Notes: generated by a model not told the origin, from the letters alone. Positions 34,686-46,939 are shown, counted from the first letter of the stretch. The stretch is 64,000 bases of DNA from Owenia fusiformis (GCA_903813345.2 CAIIXF020000003.1:3688109-3752108), one strand, 5' to 3'. A program made the numbers and translations.

Positions 34686-34727
34686 CGCAAAAATGATTAG
34701 GGGGGGGGGGGGGTGTAAACGTGGAAG

Positions 34728-34937
34728 TTGCCAAAATATTCGTGGGCGTATCCAGGGGGGGGGTTGTGATGGGTGCGATCGCACCCCCCCCCCCCCTTAA
34801 CAATAAAAATAAAACCCTGAGAAAGAAGAAGAAAGGAGCTTTAAAATGCTGCTCAGGCCACAATCGTGCCCTCCTGACTGAAAACCGAAAACTTTTTGGC
34901 GATCGCACCCCCTCCCCCTGACTGAAAGCTGGCTACG
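34728..34937. mobile_element. MITE with GGGGCGTAGCCA-type ends
   Basis: Left end CGTGGGCGTATCCAGGGGGG; right end CTGGCTACGCCCCTG, its near-complement. Two GATCGCACCCCC blocks lie inside. Ends resemble hAT-type MITEs. No clear 8-bp duplication. Confidence 0.65.
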
Positions 34938-35220
34938 CCCCTGATATCTGTTTTTGGTCATCAATAAAACTATATTTATATGGTGAGGACTTATGGGTTT
35001 TGATAACAATAGGCTTTATATATGTATAATTAATCCAAATTCATGTTGTATCATGTTGGCTATATCGTTTCAAGTGAAGAATTAAGAACTGAAATCGGGG
35101 TTGACTTAGTTTGAGCAGAGACAATATATATGTTCTATATGTCTCTGGTTTGAGTCAGGGAACAAAATCTAATCAGACAGACGGATAAATTAATATTTGT
35201 TTTAATAAATGAGGTTATAG
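34938..35220. other. Spacer between MITEs
   Basis: Nothing recognised. Confidence 0.4.
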
Positions 35221-35221
35221 G

Positions 35222-35427
35222 CAGGCCCGTAGCCAGGGGGAGGGGTTCGCAGGGTTCGGGCGAACCCCCCTGGCCAAAGATTCTTTCAAAATCATGCAGT
35301 TTTTCACCATTTTGAGCATTTCTCGTGTGATTTTAGTCATATTTGGACCAAAATTGTCAAATGTGAACCCCCTAGACATTTTTGAAAACTGCCCCCCCCC
35401 CCTTGGCAAATCCTGGCTACGGGCCTG
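35222..35427. mobile_element. Complete hAT-like MITE with target-site duplication
   Basis: The ends CAGGCCCGTAGCCAGG and CCTGGCTACGGGCCTG are perfect inverted repeats, and GGTTATAGG flanks both sides (35,213-35,221 and 35,428-35,436). An 8-9 bp duplication fits hAT insertion. The interior holds no coding capacity. This is the reference copy for fragments at 11.9-12.5 and 27.2 kb. Confidence 0.9.
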
Positions 35428-35639
35428 GGTTATAGGCAGTATCATGGGAACCAAGGAAATGTGTATTATTTTCTGTTTACTTCGGAATTCAGTGAACCAT
35501 CTGTAGATTGAAAAACAAGGATCAATAGATACAACTACTCAAAATCAAACATTAGAAATCTATTTTTGACTGGACACATTTTTGTTCTCGCATGCCAACT
35601 TTGATTTGAATGATTTCAATCAAATAGGTAGGGGTGAAT

Positions 35640-35905
35640 ATTTTCGAAACAAATGCGTGATATATACACATATTTTGTACCAAATGTGTGACATTAACGG
35701 CAATCGCGTGCGATGACCGAACGGAATGCGTTCGCTTTTTTTCGCCGTTCTGTATTTTACCATGTCGGCATTTCACAAAAAAACGATTTTTAAAAAGTTC
35801 AACAAAATCCGTGATTTGCGTGATATTTGATCATAGTCACGCTAAATTGATGCGTGATTTCTATTTTTCCAGCAAATGCGTAACAATCACGCCTAATGCG
35901 TGAGT
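35640..35905. other. Cluster of GCGTGA motifs in CpG-rich DNA
   Basis: TGCGTGA occurs at about 35,653, 35,817, 35,850 and 35,897, with inverted TCACGC at about 35,837 and 35,888. One (ATTTGCGTGATA) matches the core of an AhR/ARNT-type site. No gene is attached, so this is a motif observation only. Confidence 0.35.
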
Positions 35906-38690
35906 GTTGACAGGGCAGTTATTACATCAGAGACATATAAAACGTGACCTGATCGGGAGAGGATTGGGGTTGTACACACATTACACACATTGCTATCTCT
36001 TTATGCATGCATGTTTAATTGCCAAATTACTATAAAAACAAGCTGGAGTAATATTTATTTAGTATTTTGTTATCACACATCAAAAGGCGCATTTGAAGTT
36101 CAGAAAATGCAAGAAGACTTGGATAGACATTATGTATTTATATATTTATATGTTATGAATTTATTTTGTATTCAATTCGAATTCTGTTGAGTTGGACTCC
36201 TTGAACATCCCCCCTTTGCTACGGGTATAAGTACCTCCGGCACAGGAGAGAATAATATTAGACTTCTGCAATGCAACTAATTAGAGAGACCTAAAATGAA
36301 AATAATGTAACAGTGTCTACTTCGGGTAACTGTTCCTGTAGAAAATATACAATTGTAGTCCATCACAGAGTTCATTTATTTCACGAAAGCGTCAAAGGAC
36401 ATTGCCTCTAAACACTAAGATAAACAAATTAACTTCCGCAGAAACATCCTGTAGAGGAAAAACAAATGGCTTTTCATAACGGATTAAAATAGCCAGTCTG
36501 TCTGATTGTATACATGTAATATATTAGATACATTTTAAATTAAATGAATTTTGACGGATTATGTGATTCCTGGGAAATGAAAAATAGTTTATTTTTCCTG
36601 GCTGTTTAATGAAAGCACATTTAAAAATCTCCATTCATTCACACATAACGGGCTTTGAAAACCAGGGATTGAAAACGAGGAATCAATGGTAATTAAAATG
36701 ATCTTAGAATTTGTACACGTGTATGAGAGGTGCGAAAGGCAAGCTGACCGTGCGGCCGCCGTATGGTTGACATGCGGACAATGTAAGAATGCGAAGGGTA
36801 ACTGTGTTCCCCTGGTCTGGCTGTATGATTGCTACAAATGGATATGCATGGATTTATTGCACTCGACAGAGTTATGTTTATGTCTTTTGAACGGTGGCTC
36901 TACCTCGATGCATCTGTTAATAATTTGATACTATAAGCTTTATTAGATGTGAATTCACCCTTTCAAATTCAAATTCCAAATAAATAAAGCACACAATTTA
37001 AGTGTGACAAAAAAGAGCAAAACTAAAAACCCGTTCACCTATAGTGCCCGACATTACGTTAATAAACAATTTCCACATGTTGAAATATATTGCTATTTGA
37101 TTGAGTTAATCAAGCCAAAACATTTTGGAATTGTTTCACATAATGTAATATTCATCGGATTTGATGCATACACATGTTTCACAATCAGAGACAAGGGTCT
37201 TATACGGGGTCTTACATTTGGAAAATCAATATATAAGTAGTATTAGATTATCACAAAAGATAAATAACTTTTAAAACTGCGGTTAGGTAGCATCTTGATT
37301 ACAGTAAAGACAGGTCATCTAGGAATTATTTCTGCCTCTAATTCCTTAAACCGCTTTGTTGAACAGTGCCAAAATATTTCAGTCAGATCCTAAAACAAAA
37401 CTATTTTTATTTTTAATCCCCTCACCTTGTCAATGTCTATGCCTGCATCTGGTTATGCCCATTGGGAGGGAGCCGATATACACATAGATTACTTACTTGC
37501 CATGGACAGGGGGGAGCACAGAAACGAACAATCTGGGGTCATAAAAGATAATTGGGGAAGGGGGAGGGGAGGTGGTGAATAGTGAAGTCCGGCAGCGAAG
37601 TTAAGGGGTACTAAAATCTTTCTTTTGATATTTAGTGCTTGAATGGAGACTCGTTTCCACTCCCCGCACTCTAGTAAAATTTAAATATTTGATCCAAAGG
37701 AGTTATTTTGTATTAAACTTGCATTCCGATTAATTAATACTCCCACGTGATTGTACCGCTTCACTATTGTCTAAGATAATTATAATGAATTCACGGGACA
37801 CTATAGTCTTCCTTTTAAACTTTAGTGGTTGGATCAGAGACATAAAAACAATTATAAATATTTGATTTAGGGAGGTATTTGCAATCCAACTCTGATGATA
37901 CAAGACTAGTCAGCCAAGACTAAATCCCGGGGACTAAATTATGAACTTATTTATCATTTAGACTATTGAGTTCATTAAATTATTATTCCATAGATATCGC
38001 ATTTAATCCTTTCAACACAATCGTGGTATTAATTGGCATGATATTTAATCAGAGAGACGGTTTAAAAAGTTGTTGATTAATGATTTAGTATATTAATGAT
38101 TATTATTAGTAGTATGATTAAGTATTAGGAAAAATCCTAATTCAAAGTTTTTGTTCTCTCGCAATAGCAAACCCCTCGCCGGGCAAGCATTCTTTAAAAA
38201 CGTGAAGTTGAGCAGTTTTGAAAATTGTCCATTTTGAACCATCGCCTTGTATATTTTTATAACTGCCCTTAAATCACGATAACCGTGATTCCCGAAAGCT
38301 GAGATAACTATGGCACACAAATACTAGTAGCCGTTATGGAAAATAAAAACACCGAATTTTGAAATGGGTTAAAATGTCGCAGTCTTACGTTGTCTCCGTT
38401 AACAATGTAGCTTAAATATCAAGACATATTGATTTCAATTAATAAAGTGTCCACATTTTTCTTTCATGGAGCGCAGTGAAGCAATCCAATATTATAATAA
38501 AACCGCTAATAATCTAAATGGGCGCTCGTGTTTTTGCAAGCACGCTATAAATGCTAAAACTAAAATATATCTTTCAACTGCTGCACTAATCACTTCTGGT
38601 GACTTATTTTGAAAAATCATTTATATTAATTCATTACAACTTTCAAATGTCAAAACTTAATTCATCAATACCCGCTTTTGATAAAACACT
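35906..38690. other. Intergenic DNA without recognised genes
   Basis: Short frames at 36,686-36,928 and 37,004-37,240 have no recognised motif. Pieces near 36,400 and 37,270 resemble the 33.4-kb duplication. Nothing else supported. Confidence 0.45.
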
Positions 38691-38759
38691 CAATATGTCT
38701 ATGTCAACAAGATAGTGTCAACACGTTGTGTCAACAACATGTAACCTAATGTAAACAAA

Positions 38760-39015
38760 TTATACGCAAGAGCAGAGAAATGTATCATCCAGTATAATAT
38801 GTTTTTCCCAGTTAAACCAGATGGAATATAACAGCTGATAACAGCTGATAACAAATTAAAACAAATTATACAAGTATCAGAGGAGAAACTCCAAAAAAGT
38901 CCGTATCATTCATTGTTATAATTATGTCTTATACATAAACCTATGATAACAGGTTAAAACGAATTAAAACAACTGATATGTATGTTTAATAGGTTTATGA
39001 TACTGTATTAATCAT
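38760..39015. repeat. Phased AACA-motif block
   Basis: TAACAGCTGATAACAGCTGA followed by TAACAAATTAAAACAAATT places AACA exactly 10 bp apart four times (38,830-38,864). A second run, ATAACAGGTTAAAACGAATT then AAAACAACTG, has 10-bp steps at 38,947-38,972. Shares motifs with 32,480-32,800. Confidence 0.6.
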
Positions 39016-39955
39016 GGGATTTTACATAGTGTTATTTTAGACATATTTCCCAACCACAGCCAGATTGAGCCCGTTTTACGACGTTTTCGTAGGACTGGCA
39101 AGAACGGGTAAGAAAGAACTAGTTTGGTGTGATAGGGGGGTAACATAGAATGAATTACAATGTCAAGTGACATTTGAAGATGTTTTGAATGCATTGATTT
39201 GCTTTCTATAGATACATGTTTCTAACTTTATGGCCTAATTATGCTGCAAAAAGATAAAATTGATGACGCCCACTTTCTTATATTTTTCCAGGGGTAGGGC
39301 ACTGTAAAGTGTTATTAAAAATATGAAACAGTACTATGTCATTATAATAGTTGCATTAAAATATCACAAATAGCAACGAGATGACTTAAGATTACTTGTT
39401 TGAGCTGTAAAAGCTGTCATCTTTTGCCTGAAGCTACGAAATAATATAAAATAGATGGGACTAAAAAAGTGTGTCGCGGATAAAAAAAAACATCAAAAAT
39501 TTAATATCTTCATTTAATATAAAATGTTGTGTTATGGCTTCTTACATAAAATACATAAGAATGCCTTTCTAAAGAGCCATTATACATCATTTTTTTAGCC
39601 AACAGGTTTTCTATTGCATGAAAAGATTATTCGAAAAGGGGTCTAAAACTTCTTCAAAAGTAGAATCATGGTATTGAAAGTCTAGTTTTGAAGATATCAA
39701 TTTTCGATGACCAAAATTATGCTGAAAACAATGGATAGTACGAGTTTTCCTCATGGGGTAACATGGGATATGTGGTTTTTAACATTAACGCATTTCAATA
39801 CCAATCCCCTTTTCAAAAGTTGTAAATATAGTCATGATAGTGTAGAAGAAACTTTCGATATGGTTAAACCGAGAAAAACAAGATCCTCTTTTTAGAAAAT
39901 AAGCCTAACATCTTTTAACAAGAACACAAATGTGTACAAAATGTCCCCACCAATG
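39016..39955. other. Intergenic, nothing recognised
   Basis: No gene or repeat recognised. Confidence 0.45.
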
Positions 39956-40680
39956 GGTGATCCCATCAAAAATTTAGTCAGTTCTAGATTTTCAAACTAA
40001 GAACAACCCCTGAAAATTTTTAATTGATCCGTCACACAGTTAACTAGAAAACATGTAAACAAGACTTTACAGACAAGATTTTAGGATGGAAAATCCAAAA
40101 TGGCTGCCTTGACATTTACCCAGAATGTCTAAAAACTAATCTGTTCCTAGATTTTTATACTAAGAATCATCCCTGAAAATATGACATTGATCTACCAAAT
40201 GGTTCACCTGAAAACGCGTAGACAAGACTTTACAGGCAAGATTTTAAGACGGAAAATCCAAAATGGCTGCCTTGACATTTATCCAGAATGCCAAAAACTA
40301 ATCAGATCTAGATTTTCATACTAAGAATCATCCCTGAAAATTTCAAATTGATCTACCAAACGGTTCACCTAAAAACGCGTAGACAAGACTTTACAGGCAA
40401 GATTTTAAGACGGAAAATCCAAAATGGCTGCCTTGACATTTACCCAGAATGCCAAAAACTGATCAGTTCTACATTTTATACTAAAAATCATCTCTGAAAA
40501 TTTGAAATTGATCTATCAAACGGTTCACCTGAAAACGCGTAGACAAGACTTTACAGACAAGATTTTAGGACGGAAAATCCAAAATGGCTGCCTTGACAAT
40601 TACCCAGAATGCCAAAAAACAAATCAGATCTAGATTTTTATACTAAGAATCATCCCTGAAAATTTGAAATTGATCACATG
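39956..40680. repeat. Tandem repeat, about 4.4 units of 160-163 bp
   Basis: AAGACTTTACAG recurs at 40,061, 40,224, 40,385 and 40,545. Each unit contains GGAAAATCCAAAATGGCTGC, CCAGAATG and AATCATCCCTGAAAAT. The first unit is the most diverged. Confidence 0.92.
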
Positions 40681-41027
40681 CCAAACACAAACCGTTTTGT
40701 CTTAGCCTGTTTTAAATCTGAATCTCTCGTTAAAAATATCTCAGAGCCCAATCGGTTACACTGTAAAAACAACCAATATCCGAAATTTTGATCCAGCGCA
40801 CAAAGAAACATTTACCGAGCCACCACTCAGGGGCACTTTCAACATTTGAAGAATATTGCATAATATATACTTTCACGAGCTCTTACAAAAATTAATATAA
40901 TATTATGTATTAAGCGTAGCGTCAATCCTATCATTACCAGTAGAGAAATGTAGGAAATGCGAGACGTATATATCAAATATCAATTTCGAAGTGCAACTGA
41001 GATTTAACTACTCAAAAGAGTACTTGG
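40681..41027. other. Intergenic, nothing recognised
   Basis: No gene or repeat recognised. Confidence 0.4.
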
Positions 41028-41172
41028 TAGAAATCCTCTATAACTTCAGAAACTCCGATTTGTAGGAATCAGTAGAGCAATATCAATTCTAAAGGTTCAA
41101 AGAAATAAAAATAAGGTTCCTCAAGGGGACATTATTGGCTTTTCTTGAGTTTGGTTGCTACTAAACACTGAT
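41028..41172 (+). repeat. Dispersed repeat R4, copy A
   Basis: Matches 63,347-63,515 in inverted orientation (GGAATCAGTAGAGCAATATC is shared, and both have the CAAGAAAA / TTTTCTTG flank). Family not recognised. Confidence 0.75.
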
Positions 41173-42045
41173 GGATGGCCACTTGGCTAAAACATGAAAA
41201 ATCTCCACTTCAGTCATTACAGTTCTCATTATTCATTCGTGCGAATTGTGTGGTATATGTATTTATGTTTTTCCATGAATGGAAAAACTAATGTATATCA
41301 GCACTTTTATCTCATAAAACGATACGGTAGTTCTTCGTTCAGAAAGAATGTAGCCTATTTACTTTGTTAAATACAAAAACACTGACATATGACCCTTTAT
41401 GGCCAAACTCTGCACCAAGAGTCCACATAATCTATATTGTCATCTGAAACCTCTTGTAGAGTTGCTCCATAAAGTCTAGTTTGAATGTTCAAAAGGAGAA
41501 GCCATGAATCATATAGACGAAGAAGTATTCAACTTGAGGTGGGTGGCACTTTTTTGTGTCACTGTAGTTATCACATTTCGTTATTTCGTTTTCGAGTAGT
41601 ATTGTTACTATTTAGATAAGGTTATGTGACGGAATATCGCTTGTTACTTTATTTAAAAAGATTATTGAACTCTATCGACCGCAGTGTTGGTATGTGTATC
41701 TTGGTTTACCAACGGTATAAAGGTTAGCACAACCAAGTAATATGAAAGAAAATAAAATGTCCGCCAGCACGCCAAATGTGAGCCCAAACCACGAACTCCT
41801 GTTATCATCCAAATTATGATCTAGCACTTCCTTTCTGGAAAAGCAACGTCAGCTAAGATCCAACCAGTGCTTTCATACATTCCAGGAATCGATATCCCAA
41901 TAATATAATCTAAAACTATGGTACATTTAATCCATGCTGGAGTTATAAAACTAAGTTGAAAAACAATTGTAAGAACAATTATAACATACCTATGATGATG
42001 TACAGTGCAAAGTGTACACAAGACAGCGGTTCAACATAAGTTTTG
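41173..42045. other. Intergenic, nothing recognised
   Basis: A weak inverted pair ATGTTTTTCCATGAATGGAA AAAC lies near 41,267. No gene call. Confidence 0.4.
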
Positions 42046-42059
42046 AAAAGCCCGTTCCC

Positions 42060-42352
42060 GCTAACTCTCTGATTGGTCAAGGCGCTGACGTCATAACCAA
42101 TCAATCAAAAATAAAACGGCGCGAGCAATTTTTCTAAACTCATTTCAATCATTTTCAAACCATTTGTTTGTCAATTCTATAAATAAACGGTACTCTCTGA
42201 CCAGTCTACATCATCATAGTTATGTTATAAATCGTTTATGTCACTATCGTGGCACATATGCCCTCGGTTCTCAGAGATCAATGTCCCTCCCAAGGTCGGG
42301 CCATATATCATTGAGACCTCGGGCAAATATGCCACGATAGTGACATAACCTC
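42060..42352. repeat. CRE/NF-Y-like block followed by a terminal hairpin (family H7)
   Basis: GATTGGTCAA (42,074), TGACGTCA (about 42,087) and CCAATCAATC (about 42,097) lie within 40 bp, a promoter-like set. Downstream, GTTTATGTCACTATCGTGGC (42,234) pairs with its complement ending at 42,350, and the stem continues through CCCTCGG / CCTCGGGC. The layout resembles 19.2-19.65 kb, so both may be ends of related elements. Confidence 0.55.
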
Positions 42353-43349
42353 TAAATAAAACACATTGTGTTCCTGGTACAGGTGGAAATTGCAAATCAA
42401 AAAATATATGAGGGGCATTTAACAAATTCGTTTCTTTTTTCTATAAAAATACCAAGAATGAAATAGTTAGTGCATACGTTTTCTTATTAATCTAGACAAG
42501 CGATCGTGAAATCGTACATGGTTAAATTGTCCACGATGTCTGTATTGACAGCTGACGAGTGATATAGAGTAGATTGAGTATACTTCTGTGTTCATCTTCT
42601 GTAAATCACTAATTAATACTATCACGGTTCCCTCGTTATTATCAATGGCCATATAGATAAAGAAATTAGAATCATCCATAGCCTTGTGAAATCCCATCCA
42701 ATGATTATATCATTTATTTAGCAGGCATATTCCGTGACTATCATTTCAAATGTAATCGACACCAGGAAAGATGTTATTGGTATGGTAACAGAATTCGGTG
42801 ACGTATGTTCCCATGGAAGTACAATGAGAAATTAATATGCTATAATTAAAATAATGTCAGATCATCAAAATCAAGAACTACCAAAATAAACTCATTTACA
42901 ACATACAACTTTCCCAGTTGGCATTTGACAGTTTCATATATTGAATTATTTTATTTATAATTTCAGATTAACACTTTTCTATCTTTAAGTTTTTCTATCT
43001 TTCCAGATGCGACTTGTATTTTTCAAATTTACGAGTGAGTATGGATGTTTATGACGATTGATAGTATGATGGGATCTTGTACAAGCTAATAATAAAGCAA
43101 CGATGATAAATGCTGATAAAGCATGCCATGCCGATGAGATAAATACTAATGAAAAAGGACACGCTGGCGAGTTAGTGATAATGACAAGGTAAAGATTAAA
43201 AAGAACAACAGAGAAATTACTTTCGTCAACCACGATCAAGATCAATTACCTTTCAGGAATCCTGGTCAATATCTGTAATGAATAGTTTAAGTAGTTGAAA
43301 TTCAACCCAATAGATGCATAATATACGTATTTACGATCAATTAAAACGC
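42353..43349. other. Intergenic, nothing recognised
   Basis: Minus frames at 42,467-42,697 and 42,985-43,245 show no recognisable domain or splice context. Confidence 0.45.
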
Positions 43350-43560
43350 TCTTTCTTCAACTTTTATTGTAATGGCTTCAGTATGAATAAAATGTCCTTT
43401 GGTGTTGTAGTCTTGGATTGTGATATTGGTACTTGAATAATTGGGAAGGGGGTATTAAACACTTTTTTCTTTTCAGGTGAGACCATGGTTTTGGGATATA
43501 TGGGTTTTGTTTTTCTTATGACTGGTATACACTTTGCTTTTTCTTGCTGGTTCCATTGTA
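43350..43560 (+). repeat. Partial copy of repeat R3
   Basis: Matches 44,870-45,070 in direct orientation (GTAATGGCTTCAGTATGAAT, TGGATTGTGATATTGGT, CATGGTTTTGGGATATATG) and 650-830 inverted. It forms a direct repeat on either side of the fuller R3 copy. Confidence 0.8.
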
Positions 43561-43869
43561 ACCTGTGATCCTGTCCCTGATCCAGGCACCTGTTCTTGGA
43601 TTTTATAGTTTATAATAATGGTCCATCTTTACTTTTTCACTTGCCACCTTTTGAGGTGGATCCCGGCTATGGCATTAATGGTTGAGAAATAGGGATCGAA
43701 ACCATGCTAGTTTTCTCCTGATGGCCATTATGAATTGTCGTGTTTTATGTATTACGATGACGGCTTTGCGAACGGATGTTGACCCTCTGAATTGACTATG
43801 GACTTCGAGACTGGATTTTATCTATCCCACATCATTTGAGACTGAATACTCTATCTTTTATTACTACTA

Positions 43870-44811
43870 CAGGGTGACAAAAAAACTGATGCATATTGAG
43901 CTTAGTTATTTGGTACATGTATAGTCAACTGAATGTATGATTAGATGTCAAGGTTTTAGCATTCTAGCCCAATTAGTCTCCAAATGAGGCACAATTAGAT
44001 AATGTGCTCCAAATGTGCACCACGACGTTGGATGCAGAGCTGGATTCTTCTTGCAAAATTGTCAATGACCCGACTGCATTAATCTCTATCTATCTCTCTA
44101 ATTAGTCTTCCAATGTTGAGTTTGAGGTCATCAATGGTCAGTGGACTATCTGTATACACATTATCCTTGAGATACCCCCACAGATGAAAATCTGGGGGGT
44201 TCAATCAGGGGAGTGGGGGGGGGGGCAGATGTGGCGGGTATGGTGACTTATTAATTGATCGCCAAAGTGAGCCTGAAGCCATCGAATGGACTCATTTGAG
44301 GTGTGGGGTGTGGCACCATCTTGTTGGAACCATTGCTGGTCCCTTCTCAAGTCACGTCGTCTACCCAGCGCTCTCCGAAACTTTTGAACGTTAGGGATGT
44401 AACGTTCTGAGTTGACTGTTGAGTTGTCTTGAGTTCTGACAGACCTCTCTCTCCCCGAATAGGTTGGTTTACCATCACTTATCTTCTTTGTTGGTTTCTC
44501 AGTTCCTTCTAAATCAAACTTCTGTACAGCCTAAAGATCTGTGACTTTCAAGGGGCTCTTCTTGTCCCGTGATCTCTCATATAGGCAGTTTGTGTCTCTT
44601 TATAGGATTTTGTCTCGATATACTTTCTCACAATATAAGTCTTTTCTTCTGTCGTCCATGGCATGATTAGTATCTAAGCTACAGTACTCATTATTGTGTC
44701 ATTTCGTCATGCATTCAGTCTAGTTTCTACCCTGAAGAAATGAAGAATGTAGGTATAATACTTTTCGAGAAATTTCATGATTTATGGGTTCCAGTTTTTT
44801 TTGTCACCCTG
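43870..44811 (-). mobile_element. Mariner-like element, 942 bp, TA target site
   Basis: Ends CAGGGTGACAAAAAAACTG and CAGTTTTTTTTGTCACCCTG are inverted repeats, flanked by TA (43,868-43,869 and 44,812-44,813). The homologous sequence at 610-1,125 has a single TA at 877-878, proving the insertion boundaries. It carries a broken transposase on the minus strand. At 942 bp it is shorter than a typical mariner of about 1.3 kb, as expected after an internal deletion. Confidence 0.93.
43995..44664 (-). pseudogene. Mariner-family transposase, internally deleted and frameshifted
   Basis: Starts M-P-W-T-T-E-E-K-T-Y-I-V-R-K-Y at 44,664, a DUF4817-like N-terminal helix-turn-helix segment, and hits a stop after about 38 codons. 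After shifts, the frame resumes with W-F-Q-Q-D-G-A-T-P-H-T-S (about 44,300-44,330), holding the second catalytic Asp of the DDE domain, then R-W-L-Q-A-H-F-G-D-Q-L-I-S. A poly-C tract at about 44,216 disrupts the S-P-D region of the third acidic residue. The end matches the family, R-R-G-A-H-L-E-H-I-I-stop at 43,995. The block between the DNA-binding part and the second Asp, including the first catalytic Asp, is missing. The protein cannot be active. Confidence 0.88.
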
Positions 44812-45070
44812 TAGTATCTACAACTATTTTTGATGTTATGAGTTTTGGCTATCAATTTTTTCAATTTTTCTTCAACATGTATTGTAATGACTTCAGTATG
44901 AATGAAATGTCCCTTGCTGTTCTGGTCCTGGATTGTGATATTGGTTCTCGATTGGAGGGGGAGGGGGATGTTAGACATTGTTTCTTTTCATGTTAGATCA
45001 TGGTTTTGGATATATAGGGTCTACTTTTCTTATGACAGATTTATACTTACAGTTTGCTTTTCTTGTTTTT

Positions 45071-46939
45071 TTTTTTAAAGTTTTTAGTCACCCTTCCCTT
45101 TGGCTTTTGCACTTATATATTCAAGGATACAAAAAGTATTCTGAAAAATTGTTTTTTCCGTGAATACCAATCTCTAGAAAATATACCGAAATTTAAATTC
45201 CGAAACCCCGTATTCGATCCATAATTAACCCGATTCACGTATTTAATTCATCATTGGAAACATGCTGCACCAACATACGATATCCCACTCCGTATGAGAA
45301 TACAAAGTATCGTAAACAGGGATTTTGGATTTTGTTGGTATACTGATATTGCACGTGTAAACCGATAATCAGATGCAATATGAATTTCATTAATTTGTTC
45401 ACTCCAACATTTATTTCAGAAATATAGATCGATGTGATATTTTTCTTGGTCAATATCATATTGTGTGTCTTGTTATGGATCCATAATCTAACCTGTTTGA
45501 ATCTAGCGAGCAAGCCAAACAAAATTGTAGTTTATTTAGAAAACTGTTGACTCGGATCATTTCTTAAGTCTTTTTCTAAAAGTCCCCAAATTGCATACTT
45601 TTGTCTTCCTTTTTTTATTAAAATCAATGTTACATATATGCATGTTATAGTGGCTAATACTTTAATTCAAAACATATCGCAAATATTTTGCAAAATATTG
45701 TATTTGAGATCATAAGAAATATTTTGGTAGCACAATTGTCCAAGTTGTTTTCTTTGATTCAGCGTTTTATAATATCATCCATTTTTCTGACGTCAATATG
45801 ATTTTTATTTTCTGAACTCAGCAGCAATTTTGTGATAAAGTAGCTGAACACATTTTCATCGATTGCCACGTAGATGCTCTAATTTCAGAAGTTCATTATG
45901 TCTTGTTATTTCGCTCGCGCTGTGATACGTGATGACAGAATAAAGTATATTTATAATTCTTCCCGGGCAAGAGTTCACGAAGGATCTAGTAATTATAGCA
46001 AACAAGTTTTTCATCAATCGCCACTTAGTTCCTGTAATTTCAGAACTGCTTGTCATGATACATTTCACTGCGATGAGTAGCCTGACAGTATGGCTTCGTA
46101 AAGGTTGTCCTATAAACGGATGTAGACTCGAGAGACACTTCCGCCAAGGTGCGCAGTTCCATATTCATCCGCCAAAAATGGCCTATACAGTAGCTCTACA
46201 AAGTTAATTCAAAACCTGTGATTTTGTTCTAAATAATGCAACAATTGGTTTCTAGGGTATCCAACATGTATCAAAATAAAGACGAGAGGTTTTACCATTA
46301 TTTCAATTTCGAAAATAGTTCCCACGTGGACTTGTTTACTACGCGTAATTTTCAAAGTTCTTGTTGGATTATGATACCTATGCCTCAAGGGGGATGCAGT
46401 ATTTATATGTTAAATATAGGGAAAGGTTCAGATATTACTGAACGTATAAGACAGCGTGGCTTCGTTTTTAAGGTTGTGCTCGTTTAGTTTAGTCCTTTAT
46501 TATTGATATTGACAAGTGAGAGAAAAAGGGACAATTTGAAACAAAAGCAGGGACATTTCATTCGAAAAATGAGCCATTTTAAAAACAGCAAAGAAAAAAC
46601 AATTTGTAGGCCTTGGAAATAATATTGGCTCTCAAACACGTCAACCCAGATGAAACTGATATTAATCACTTAACGATTTCATTTTTTAAAGAAATGATCA
46701 CTGGAGATTAAGATTCACAGAGTCTATAATCAATCACTTAGTAAGGCTCATCGGAAGGATGTATTTTATGTAATTACGAAACGAAGTGTTTAACGCGATC
46801 TATCACCTTCTAATGGAAAGGATTACGTTGTATTTGTAGAATATTCATTATGTTGAGAAATCTGTCATACATGAGTGAATCTTAAATCAGCAATAAATCA
46901 ATGCAAGATATTTGAACGACTTACCTTACATACTTAATG
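45071..46939. other. Intergenic DNA with a short duplication near 45.86-46.07 kb
   Basis: ATTTTCATCGATTGCCACGT (about 45,851) and TTTTTCATCAATCGCCACTT (about 46,007) start two similar stretches containing AATTTCAGAA, about 156 bp apart. No gene recognised; the plus frame 46,236-46,487 has no known motif. Confidence 0.45.

Larger units (their letters stand above)
43625..45070 (+). repeat. Repeat R3, fuller copy, interrupted by a mariner
   Basis: 43,625-43,869 plus 44,812-45,070 together align with 610-1,125 inverted. The interruption is the mariner at 43,870-44,811. R3 itself is unidentified; the extra half-copy at 43,350-43,560 suggests terminal direct repeats of about 200 bp. Confidence 0.8.

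Noticed and set aside
34393-34908. 171-codon minus frame, the longest in the window
   Set aside because: It runs through the poly-G/C tracts and ends of a MITE, is glycine/proline-rich only for that reason, and shows no domain.
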